Both the position numbers and the translations under genes were made by a program. DNA of 64,000 nucleotides, taken from an uncultured Eubacteriales bacterium. Its GTDB lineage: Bacteria; Bacillota; Clostridia; Lachnospirales; CAMVHY01. Of this stretch, positions 1-7,175 are shown in pieces; within the stretch, counting starts at the first letter, position 1, and each line of letters opens with the position of its first letter. The DNA is taken from assembly GCA_948543815.1 (NCBI GenBank), contig CAOVHW010000003.1:13685-77684 (forward strand), written 5' to 3'. The notes under the pieces are model-generated. The model ran no database searches. It had not been told where the DNA came from and saw only the letters and a program-made list of their open reading frames with translations.

Positions 1-2
1 AA

Positions 3-479
3 CTTACAACTAAAAATCAACAACTTACAACTGAAAAAAATGAACTTGATCAAAAAAATCAACAACTTATAAATGAACAAATTGAACAAATTGAACAATT
101 TAAAAATGACTCTGAAAATGCAAAATTAAATAAAATTAAAAAAAGATTTGCTACAACGGGAATAGTTTTAGGCGTTACTTTAATTGTATCCGCAATTACT
201 TTAGGTGTACTTACGTTTGGAGTTGGAACTGTTGTTTTAGGTGCAGTTGCCACAGGTCTTACTTTAGGTATTCCAGCAGTTACTGGTGCAATTTCAATTA
301 TCGCTGGTGCAATTTGTTATAAATATTTAGATAAAAGAAGTGCTTATACAGAAATAAATGATAGTAGCGGCAATTCTGATAAAGAAGAAAAATATAATAG
401 CTCTCCTAACTCATTAGAAAATCCGTCCAACTTGGAAAAACCGACAATGAAAAAAGGACCAAACATTCTAAACATTTAA
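3..479 (+). CDS. Partial unknown protein: coiled coil plus hydrophobic hairpin (3' end)
   Basis: The reading frame is open from the window edge to a TAA, giving the last 158 residues of a longer protein. The first 50 or so residues are a Gln/Asn/Lys/Glu-rich coiled coil with short repeats of the type NQQLTTEKNELD. Then comes a hydrophobic stretch of about 65 residues, rich in Gly, Val, Leu and Thr, that can form two membrane helices with a short turn. A charged juxtamembrane segment (YKYLDKR) and a polar Ser/Asn/Glu tail of about 50 residues follow. I recognise no family. The layout (long soluble part, late hydrophobic hairpin, short polar tail) resembles the unknown protein at 9924-11603. 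The 5' end lies outside the window, so size and start are unknown. A strong terminator follows. Confidence 0.75.
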   Translation, partial: LTTKNQQLTTEKNELDQKNQQLINEQIEQIEQFKNDSENAKLNKIKKRFATTGIVLGVTLIVSAITLGVLTFGVGTVVLGAVATGLTLGIPAVTGAISIIAGAICYKYLDKRSAYTEINDSSGNSDKEEKYNSSPNSLENPSNLEKPTMKKGPNILNI

Positions 480-512
480 TTCAAGGCAACAATCAACTTT
501 AAAATAAAAAAC

Positions 513-549
513 AAAAATGAACTCATTTAAACAAATGGGTTCATTTTTT
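513..549 (+). terminator. Rho-independent terminator after the partial gene
   Basis: The arms AAAATGAACTCATTT and AAATGGGTTCATTTT form a stem with one G-T pair around an AAAC loop, followed by a run of T. It closes the transcript of the partial gene, 33 bases after its stop. Confidence 0.85.
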
Positions 550-565
550 TTGTAAAAAATTTTTC

Positions 566-692
566 AGACAAAATTATTTTCCTCAAACAAAATTATTTTT
601 TTGGTGAAAAATATTTTTCCCAGATAAAATTATTTCTACCAACTAAAATTTTTTCTCCACTAAAATTATTCCTACCGTATAAAAAAATTCCC
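566..692. repeat. Degenerate 18-19 bp tandem repeat before grpE
   Basis: The gene-free stretch 480-787 holds a terminator, this array, a promoter and the CIRCE operator. The array has six to seven imperfect units of 18-19 bp, each built on the core AAAATTATTT and usually ending in CTCC or TACC. Units begin at about 566, 585, 604, 622, 641, 659 and 677. It is AT-rich and has no open frame of note. It ends exactly where the grpE promoter begins, so an upstream-element or spacer role is possible, but its function is unknown. Confidence 0.6.
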
Positions 693-721
693 TTGACTTA
701 TTTACTTCTTAATGATACAAT
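693..721 (+). promoter_or_regulatory. Sigma-A type promoter of grpE-dnaK
   Basis: A -35 box TTGACT (693-698) and a -10 box TACAAT (716-721) are separated by 17 bp. The predicted transcription start, near 728, lies just before the CIRCE element. This is the classic arrangement for HrcA repression. Confidence 0.8.
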
Positions 722-732
722 CTTTTTTGTAA

Positions 733-759
733 TTAGCACTCTTATTGTTCGAGTGCTAA
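733..759. promoter_or_regulatory. CIRCE operator (HrcA binding site)
   Basis: A perfect inverted repeat, TTAGCACTC - 9 bases - GAGTGCTAA, matches the CIRCE consensus without mismatch. It sits between the promoter and the grpE start, where HrcA repressor would block transcription until heat shock. hrcA itself is not in this window. Confidence 0.95.
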
Positions 760-787
760 CTAATGATATGATTGGAGGTATTTAAAT

Positions 788-1333
788 ATGGATGATAATA
801 AGCCAAAACCATCTTTACATGATAGATTAAAACATAAATCCCTTAAAAAATCTCCTCACTCTAATAAATCTAATCTCGCTTTGCTGCAATCCCAACTTAA
901 TGAAAAAAATCTTCAATGTCAAAATTTATTAGACTCACTTCAACGTACTATGGCTGAATTCGATAACTATCGTAAACGTAGCGAAAAAGAAAAATTAAAT
1001 ATCTATGGTAAAGCCGTCGCAGATACTATCGAAAAAATTTTACCTATTATTGATAACCTCGAACGTGCCCTTAATTCTATTGATGATAAAAATAGTAACT
1101 ACTATAAAGGTATCGATTTGGTCCTTAAACAATTTTTTTCTATACTCTCTGAATTCGGAGTCGAATCTATTAAAATTAATCCTGGTGACGATTTTAATCA
1201 TGATCTCCATTATGCTATTGCACATATCGATGATGAAAATTATGGTGAAAATAAAATCGTCGATGAGCTCCAAAAAGGTTATACCTATAAAGATAAAGTT
1301 ATCCGCTATAGTCAAGTTCGGGTAGCTAATTAA
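788..1333 (+). CDS. grpE: GrpE, nucleotide exchange factor for DnaK
   Basis: The 181-residue product has the GrpE layout. A variable charged N terminus (about 1-40) is followed by a long helix starting near residue 40 (LNEKNLQCQNLLDSLQRTMA) with the family motif FDNYRKR. A C-terminal beta domain ends in RYSQVRVAN. GrpE releases ADP from DnaK and acts as a thermosensor. The ATG is preceded by GGAGG eight bases upstream. dnaK starts 22 bases after the stop, so both genes share the CIRCE-controlled promoter. The usual neighbour hrcA is absent upstream. Confidence 0.95.
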   Translation: MDDNKPKPSLHDRLKHKSLKKSPHSNKSNLALLQSQLNEKNLQCQNLLDSLQRTMAEFDNYRKRSEKEKLNIYGKAVADTIEKILPIIDNLERALNSIDDKNSNYYKGIDLVLKQFFSILSEFGVESIKINPGDDFNHDLHYAIAHIDDENYGENKIVDELQKGYTYKDKVIRYSQVRVAN

Positions 1334-1355
1334 TTTATATCTAGGGGGAATTATT

Positions 1356-3227
1356 ATGAGTAAAATTATTGGTATTGATCTTGGTACTACTAACTCTTGT
1401 GTTGCCGTTATGGAAGGTGGCCAACCTGTCGTTATCGCTAATACTGAAGGTATGCGTACTACTCCTTCTGTTGTCGGCTTCGCTAAAAATGGTGAAAGAT
1501 TAGTTGGCGATGCCGCTAAACGCCAAGCCGTTACTAATCCTGAAAATACTATTAGTTCTATTAAACGCCATATGGGTACTGACTACAAAGTAAACGCTAA
1601 CGGTAAAACATACTCGCCGCAAGAAATTTCTGCTATGATTCTACAAAAATTAAAATCAGATGCAGAAAGCTATCTCGGTACAAAAATTACTGAAGCCGTA
1701 ATAACTGTTCCAGCATATTTTACTGACAGTCAACGTCAAGCTACAAAAGATGCTGGAAAAATTGCCGGTATGGAAGTAAAAAGAATTATCAATGAACCTA
1801 CGGCTGCTGCTCTCGCTTATGGTTTGGAAAATGAAAAAGAACAAAAAATTATGGTGTACGACTTAGGTGGCGGTACTTTCGACGTCTCTATAATTGATAT
1901 TGGTGACGGCGTAATCGAAGTTATGGCAACCAGTGGAAATAATCATTTGGGTGGCGATGATTTTGATGAGCGCGTTGCAAATTATTTAATATCTGAATTC
2001 AAAAAATCTGACGGCGTTGATTTAAGTAAAGATAAAATGGCAATGCAAAGAATTAAAGAAGCTGCCGAGAAAGCAAAAAAAGAACTTTCTACGACGACAA
2101 CAACAAATATAAATCTTCCGTTTATCACAGCAACTTCTGAAGGTCCGAAACATTTGGATATTACGTTGACACGTGCGAAATTTGATGAATTGACAGCTGA
2201 TTTGGTAGAAGCTACAATGGGACCGGTTAATACGGCGTTAAAAGATGCTAATTTGTCAGCAAGTCAGTTGGACAAAATTTTACTTGTTGGTGGTTCAACA
2301 AGAGTTCCAGCGGTACAGGAAGCTGTTAAAAAAATTACGGGCAAAGAACCATTTAAGGGAATAAATCCAGATGAATGTGTTGCGATTGGTGCATCAATTC
2401 AAGGTGGAAAATTGGCAGGTGATGAAGGCGCAGGAAGTATTCTTTTGCTTGACGTAACGCCACTTTCACTTGGAATTGAAACTGCTGGTGGTATAGCTAC
2501 AAAACTTATTGAACGAAATACAACAATTCCGACAAATAAAAAGCAAGTATTTTCAACGGCTGCTGACGGACAAACCGCTGTTGATGTGCATATTGTTCAA
2601 GGTGAAAGACCTTTAGCCCGCGATAACAAAACTCTTGGACAATTTCGTTTGGATGGAATTGCTCCGGCTCCGCGTGGTATTCCACAAATTGAAGTTACTT
2701 TTGATATTGACGCCAACGGAATCGTTCACGTTTCCGCAAAAGATTTAGGAACTGGCAAAGAGCAAAGTGTAACAATTACTGCAAGTAGTAATTTAAGTGA
2801 TGAAGAAATTGATAAAGCAGTGAAAGAGGCAGAAAAATATGCTGAAGCAGATAAAAAGCGCAAGGAAATTATAGACGTAAAAAATGAAGCAGACTCAATG
2901 ATTTTCCAGACTGAAAAAATGTTGAAAGAAGAAATTGGAGAAAAAATTGAAGCGGCAGATAAGCAAAAAATTGAAGACGAACTTGGAAAATTAAAATCTT
3001 TGAACGAAACATTAAACATCGATACTATGACGGAAAACGACGCTGAAAATCTTAAAAAGGCTACCGAAAGTTTGACAAATATTTTTTATGAAGTGTCAAC
3101 TAAACTTTATCAAAACGCTGGTGCAGGTGCAAATCCACAAAATGTTGATGAGTTCAAACAAAAATTTACTGAAGGTGAAGGAAATCAAGACGGTGGAACT
3201 GTAGACGGAAATGCAAAAGAAATTTAA
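1356..3227 (+). CDS. dnaK: Chaperone DnaK (Hsp70)
   Basis: This 623-residue Hsp70 has the N-terminal ATPase domain with the signatures GIDLGTTNSCVAV, DLGGGTFDVS and the LLVGGSTRVP region. The linker LLLDVTPLSLGIETAGG leads into the substrate-binding domain, followed by a helical lid and a Gly/Asn-rich tail. The length is about 10-15 residues below many homologues because the tail is short, ending in GNAKEI rather than the EEVD of cytosolic eukaryotic forms. The ribosome site is AGGGGGAA. dnaJ does not follow: a hairpin-rich repeat element and an unrelated transporter operon come next. Thr codons are all ACT before about position 1600 and mixed afterwards. Confidence 0.98.
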   Translation: MSKIIGIDLGTTNSCVAVMEGGQPVVIANTEGMRTTPSVVGFAKNGERLVGDAAKRQAVTNPENTISSIKRHMGTDYKVNANGKTYSPQEISAMILQKLKSDAESYLGTKITEAVITVPAYFTDSQRQATKDAGKIAGMEVKRIINEPTAAALAYGLENEKEQKIMVYDLGGGTFDVSIIDIGDGVIEVMATSGNNHLGGDDFDERVANYLISEFKKSDGVDLSKDKMAMQRIKEAAEKAKKELSTTTTTNINLPFITATSEGPKHLDITLTRAKFDELTADLVEATMGPVNTALKDANLSASQLDKILLVGGSTRVPAVQEAVKKITGKEPFKGINPDECVAIGASIQGGKLAGDEGAGSILLLDVTPLSLGIETAGGIATKLIERNTTIPTNKKQVFSTAADGQTAVDVHIVQGERPLARDNKTLGQFRLDGIAPAPRGIPQIEVTFDIDANGIVHVSAKDLGTGKEQSVTITASSNLSDEEIDKAVKEAEKYAEADKKRKEIIDVKNEADSMIFQTEKMLKEEIGEKIEAADKQKIEDELGKLKSLNETLNIDTMTENDAENLKKATESLTNIFYEVSTKLYQNAGAGANPQNVDEFKQKFTEGEGNQDGGTVDGNAKEI

Positions 3228-3354
3228 AAATCCTTACTTTTTCTTTGAAAAGAAAAAGTAAAACAAAAAGAAACTAATAAAAAAACTTTGTGTGATTTTA
3301 CACAAAGTTTTTTTGTTAAAGTTCTTTTGCTTACTTTTTTTCAAAAAAAGTAAG
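3228..3354. repeat. Intergenic hairpin repeat element, copy A
   Basis: Three nested hairpins lie between dnaK and the OPT gene: 3234-3261 (arms TTACTTTTTC / GAAAAAGTAA), the terminator at 3281-3314, and 3330-3354 (arms CTTACTTTTTTT / AAAAAAAGTAAG). The arrangement matches the elements at 33760-33856 and 51259-51416. This copy is the most diverged, with CTTTGTGT instead of TCTTTGTGC in the central arm. Confidence 0.6.
3281..3314 (+). terminator. Terminator after dnaK, within repeat copy A
   Basis: A 13-bp stem (AAAAACTTTGTGT / ACACAAAGTTTTT) encloses a six-base loop and is followed by further T residues. Its near-symmetry means it could also work on the minus strand, but only the dnaK transcript needs it here. 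Confidence 0.8.
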
Positions 3355-3371
3355 ACTTTAAATAACCTTTT

Positions 3372-3400
3372 TTGTTTTTATTAGAAAATTATTGTATAAT
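3372..3400 (+). promoter_or_regulatory. Putative promoter of the OPT-PqqD-pepD operon
   Basis: TTGTTT (3372-3377) and a perfect TATAAT (3395-3400) are separated by 17 bp. The predicted start near 3407 leaves a short leader before AGGAGG and the ATG at 3428. Confidence 0.6.
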
Positions 3401-3427
3401 TTCACAAAAGTTTTTAGGAGGAAAAAA

Positions 3428-5320
3428 ATGAAAGGCGAGAAATTTCAACCTTATATACCAGCCGATAAAGTTGTTCCAGAATTCACTTTGTTTTCAGTAA
3501 TTTTAGGAATGCTTTTGGCTATTTTATTTAGCGGTGCTAATGCATATTTGGGATTACGTGTTGGTTTAACTGTTTCTGCTTCTATTCCTGCAGCCGTTAT
3601 TTCAATGGGCGTTATTCGATTCATTTTCAAGCGTGATTCAATTTTGGAAAATAATTTAGTTCAAACTATTGGTTCAGCAGGTGAATCTTTAGCGGCGGGT
3701 GCAATTTTTACAATACCGGCTTTATTCATGTGGGCAGCAAATGGTTTATGTGAAATGCCTTCTATTATAAACATTAGTCTGATTTCATTATGCGGTGGAG
3801 TACTCGGAGTTTTGATGATGGTACCTTTACGCAGCGCATTAATTGTTAAAGAACATGAAATTTTAGGTTATCCTGAAGGTAAAGCTTGTGCGGAAGTTTT
3901 AATGGCGGGTGAAGAGGGTGGTTCAAAATCTTCAACAGTTTTTTGGGGATTAGGTATTGCTGGTGTTTATAAATTTGTTGCTGACGGATTAAAATTATTT
4001 TACAGCGAAGTTGATTATGCTATTTCGTGGTACAAAGGTGCGAGCGTTGGCCTTGATGTTTTACCGGCACTTGCTGGTGTCGGTTATATTTGTGGCACTC
4101 GCATTTCTTCATATATGTTTGCCGGAAGTACACTTGCATGGTTTGTAATCATGCCGTTGATTGCACTTTTTGGCGGTGATATTGTGATTTATCCGGCAAC
4201 TCATACAGTCGCAGAATTGTGGAACAGTGGTGGAACGTGGAGCTTATGGAGTTCATTTATTCGTTATATTGGCGCGGGAGCGTTAGCGGCTGGCGGAATT
4301 ATTAGTTTAATAAAATCGTTGCCAATGATTATAAAAACTTTTGTCGGTGCATTTAAAAATTATGACAAAGCAACGTCAAGTAAATTACGCACGGAACAAG
4401 ATATTTCTGTAAAATTTATTTTATTAATTTGTATTGCTATCGCAATATTTATGTGGCTGTTTCCTGGGATACCAGTTAATTTCGTCGGCGCAATTATTAT
4501 TTTGATTTTTGGATTCTTTTTTGCAACCGTTTCATCGCGAATGGTTGGATTAATCGGTTCATCAAATAATCCTGTTTCAGGTATGGCAATTGCAACTTTA
4601 CTCATCGCCACTGTAATTTTAAAATTTACAGGAAATGTTGGTGCAAGTGGAATGGTTGGCGCTATTTCTATCGGCTCGGTCATTTGTATCATCGCCGCTA
4701 TTGCGGGTGATACGTCGCAAGATTTGAAAACAGGTTTTTTACTTGGTGCTACGCCGAAAAAACAACAATATGCGGAATTAATTGGAGTTTGCGTTTCGGC
4801 AATTTCTATTGGCGCAATTTTATATTTGCTTAATGCGGCGTGGGGGTTTGGTTCAGATGAATTAGGTGCGCCGCAAGCAATGATGATGAAGATGGTAGTT
4901 GAAGGAGTTATGGATGGAAATTTGCCATGGCCACTAGTTTTTGCCGGTGTATTTATTGCAATTGTGATTGAAATTTTAGGGCTGCCAGTTTTACCAATTG
5001 CAATCGGAATTTATTTGCCATTTCATTTAAATGCGGGAGTTATGACTGGTGGATTAGTGCGTGGTATGTTGGAGAAACGCAAATATAAATCTGATGATGA
5101 TAAAAATTCTTGTATTCAGTCAGGCGTTTTATTTACTTCCGGTATGATTGCGGGCGAAGGAGTTATCGGGATTTTGTTGGCGGTTTTCGCCGTATTCAAT
5201 ATTAATTTGGATATTTCAAACGTTATAAATTTTGGAAATGTCGGTGGACTTGTTGCTTTTACATTTTTATTGGCTGTTATTTATTTTTTTGCGATTAGTC
5301 CATTTAAATCCAAAAAATGA
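3428..5320 (+). CDS. OPT family oligopeptide transporter
   Basis: This integral membrane protein of 630 residues has the oligopeptide transporter (OPT) family layout. A short N-terminal cytosolic tail is followed by a first helix region with SGANAYLGLRVGLTVSASIP, which is typical of the prokaryotic branch, then about 14-16 hydrophobic segments. Other recognisable stretches are the EILGYPEGKACAEVL motif and a late NAGVMTGGLVRG. The family imports small peptides with a cation gradient. The ATG at 3428 is chosen because AGGAGG precedes it directly; the frame is open 12 codons further upstream but without a site. The PqqD-like gene begins 7 bases after the stop and a dipeptidase follows, which supports peptide import as its task. 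The exact substrate cannot be read from sequence. Confidence 0.93.
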   Translation: MKGEKFQPYIPADKVVPEFTLFSVILGMLLAILFSGANAYLGLRVGLTVSASIPAAVISMGVIRFIFKRDSILENNLVQTIGSAGESLAAGAIFTIPALFMWAANGLCEMPSIINISLISLCGGVLGVLMMVPLRSALIVKEHEILGYPEGKACAEVLMAGEEGGSKSSTVFWGLGIAGVYKFVADGLKLFYSEVDYAISWYKGASVGLDVLPALAGVGYICGTRISSYMFAGSTLAWFVIMPLIALFGGDIVIYPATHTVAELWNSGGTWSLWSSFIRYIGAGALAAGGIISLIKSLPMIIKTFVGAFKNYDKATSSKLRTEQDISVKFILLICIAIAIFMWLFPGIPVNFVGAIIILIFGFFFATVSSRMVGLIGSSNNPVSGMAIATLLIATVILKFTGNVGASGMVGAISIGSVICIIAAIAGDTSQDLKTGFLLGATPKKQQYAELIGVCVSAISIGAILYLLNAAWGFGSDELGAPQAMMMKMVVEGVMDGNLPWPLVFAGVFIAIVIEILGLPVLPIAIGIYLPFHLNAGVMTGGLVRGMLEKRKYKSDDDKNSCIQSGVLFTSGMIAGEGVIGILLAVFAVFNINLDISNVINFGNVGGLVAFTFLLAVIYFFAISPFKSKK

Positions 5321-5327
5321 TTTTGCA

Positions 5328-5663
5328 ATGAAAAGTAAAAATTATTTGGATTATGTGCCAATAATTTCGGCGAGGAATACTTGGAGCGTGCAAGCGAATA
5401 ATATTGTAACGGTGCATGTTATTCATCGTGGATTTTATGCATGGATTGCTGAGAAATTTTTTCGTCGCCCACATGTTACTCATATTGATTTGGATGCAAT
5501 GGGAAGTTTTGTTTTTCAAAATATAGATGGACAACGAAATGTTGGAATGATTGCAAATTTATTGTCGGAAAAATTTGGCGAAGATGCAGAGCCACTTTAC
5601 GAACGCTTAATAATGTACATGCGAATTTTGTACAATAATGGTTTTATTTATTATAAAAAATAA
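5328..5663 (+). CDS. PqqD family protein
   Basis: The 111-residue product has the PqqD-type winged-helix layout, including LDAMGSFVFQNIDGQRNVGMIA and a C-terminal EPLYERLIMYMRILYNNGF. PqqD proteins in PQQ and RiPP pathways bind precursor peptides. Here there is no radical SAM enzyme or precursor gene nearby. The gene instead sits between a peptide transporter and a dipeptidase, so a peptide-binding or accessory role with the transporter is an inference. The start at 5328 gives the usual family N terminus. It has no clear ribosome site and lies 7 bases after the upstream stop, suggesting translational coupling. The frame continues upstream into the transporter gene and that part was rejected. 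Confidence 0.8.
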   Translation: MKSKNYLDYVPIISARNTWSVQANNIVTVHVIHRGFYAWIAEKFFRRPHVTHIDLDAMGSFVFQNIDGQRNVGMIANLLSEKFGEDAEPLYERLIMYMRILYNNGFIYYKK

Positions 5664-5677
5664 AAGGAAGCGATGTT

Positions 5678-7108
5678 ATGGGAATTTTAGATAATTTGGA
5701 GCCTAAAAATGTTTTTCATTTTTTTGAAGAAATTTCTGCTATTCCGCATGGTTCTGGAAATACTAAACAAATTAGTGATTGGCTGATGGATTTTGCACGT
5801 CTTCGTAATCTTGAAGCATATCAAGATGATTTGAATAACGTTATTATAATTGCAAAAGCTTATGACGGTTATGAAAATGCGGAGCCAATAATTTTGCAGG
5901 GACATATGGATATGGTTTGTGAGAAAGCGCCTGATTGCAAAAAAGATATGAAGTGCGAAGGTTTAGATTTAGCTGTGGACAGTGATACGATTTACGCAAA
6001 AGATACAACTTTAGGTAGCGACGATGGTATCGCTGTTGCAATTATGTTGGCAATTTTGGATGACAAAACTATTTTACGGCCACGATTGGAAGCTATTTTT
6101 ACTGTTGATGAAGAAATTGGAATGCTTGGTGCGTCTGGTTTAGATGTTAGCGTTTTAAAAGGCCGTCGAATGTTGAATTTGGATTCAGAAATTGAGGGTG
6201 TTTTTACTGTAAGTTCTGCCGGTGGAAATGTTACGCAATGTACTTTGCCAATAAAAAGAGAATCATTCGCAGGCAAAGCATTAAGTATTACAGTTGGTGG
6301 ATTACGCGGTGGGCATGCAGGAATTGAAATCAACAAAGGTCTTGCAAATGCAAACATATTGTTAGGGCGAGTATTGTACGCTGCAAAAACAAATTTGCGT
6401 TTAATTTCTGTCAGCGGTGGTTTAAAAGATAATGCTATTCCGCGCGAGGCAACCGCAAAAATTATTACTGATGACGCCGAAAATTTTTCAAAAATTTGCG
6501 TGGATTTAGAACGTCAAATAAAAAATGAATATCGAATTACTGACCCAGATATTTTTATTTCAATTAATGAATGTGAAATGTCGGAGCCGATGAATGAAGA
6601 ATCAACGCATAAAATTATTTCTTTCCTTACATGCTTGCCAAATGGAATTCAAACAATGAGTGCCGATATTCCCGGACTCGTACAGACCTCATTGAATCTT
6701 GGAATTTTGAAAACTACAGATGATAATGTGATAGCAAGCAGTGGTGTTCGTAGCAGTCTTGATTCTGAGAAACAAATGTTAGTGGATCGTTTGACTTGTT
6801 TGACGGAAATGTTAAGCGGTAATGTAAAAATTTTTGGTGATTATTCAGGTTGGGAGTATCAAAAAAATTCGCCGCTACGAGATTTATTGACAGAAGTTTT
6901 TACAGAACAATATGGTTATGCACCGAAGTTTGAATCAATTCATGCAGGTGTAGAGTGCGGAATTTTTGCAAGTAAATTACCTGGACTTGATTGTGTTTCA
7001 ATTGGTCCAACCTTGACTGAAATTCATACTTATCGTGAAAAATTACACATTGCTTCTGTACAACGTTTATGGAAGATGATTCTAGAAGTTCTAAAACGCT
7101 TGAAGTAA
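5678..7108 (+). CDS. pepD: Aminoacyl-histidine dipeptidase PepD (peptidase M20)
   Basis: The 476-residue cytosolic zinc dipeptidase is of the M20C/PepD type. Visible metal and catalytic motifs are GHMDMV (His76, Asp78), GSDDGIAVA (Asp115), DEEIGM (Glu145-Glu146) and a dimer-domain RGGHAG. A late metal-ligand region, FESIHAGVECGIF, and a final EIHTYREKLH are typical of the family. It splits Xaa-His and other dipeptides. It follows the transporter and PqqD gene by 14 bases with the site AAGGAAG, so imported peptides are probably hydrolysed by this enzyme. A bidirectional terminator ends the operon. Confidence 0.93.
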   Translation: MGILDNLEPKNVFHFFEEISAIPHGSGNTKQISDWLMDFARLRNLEAYQDDLNNVIIIAKAYDGYENAEPIILQGHMDMVCEKAPDCKKDMKCEGLDLAVDSDTIYAKDTTLGSDDGIAVAIMLAILDDKTILRPRLEAIFTVDEEIGMLGASGLDVSVLKGRRMLNLDSEIEGVFTVSSAGGNVTQCTLPIKRESFAGKALSITVGGLRGGHAGIEINKGLANANILLGRVLYAAKTNLRLISVSGGLKDNAIPREATAKIITDDAENFSKICVDLERQIKNEYRITDPDIFISINECEMSEPMNEESTHKIISFLTCLPNGIQTMSADIPGLVQTSLNLGILKTTDDNVIASSGVRSSLDSEKQMLVDRLTCLTEMLSGNVKIFGDYSGWEYQKNSPLRDLLTEVFTEQYGYAPKFESIHAGVECGIFASKLPGLDCVSIGPTLTEIHTYREKLHIASVQRLWKMILEVLKRLK

Positions 7109-7117
7109 ATAAAAATG

Positions 7118-7153
7118 AAAAAGTTCCTACTAGTTTAATGTAGGAACTTTTTT
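7118..7153. terminator. Bidirectional terminator between pepD and glgP
   Basis: The stem AAAAAGTTCCTAC / GTAGGAACTTTTTT has a nine-base loop, with T-runs in both directions. It can end both the pepD (plus) and the glgP (minus) transcripts, which converge here. Confidence 0.85.
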
Positions 7154-7175
7154 TTTATTTAAAAGTTAATAAATT

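Noticed and set aside
566..692. Short repeats considered as a CRISPR array
   Set aside because: Units are contiguous, degenerate and without unique spacers; no cas genes are present.
1005..1325. Second plus-strand frame of 106 codons within grpE
   Set aside because: It overlaps grpE in another frame, is of low-complexity hydrophobic composition and has no ribosome site.
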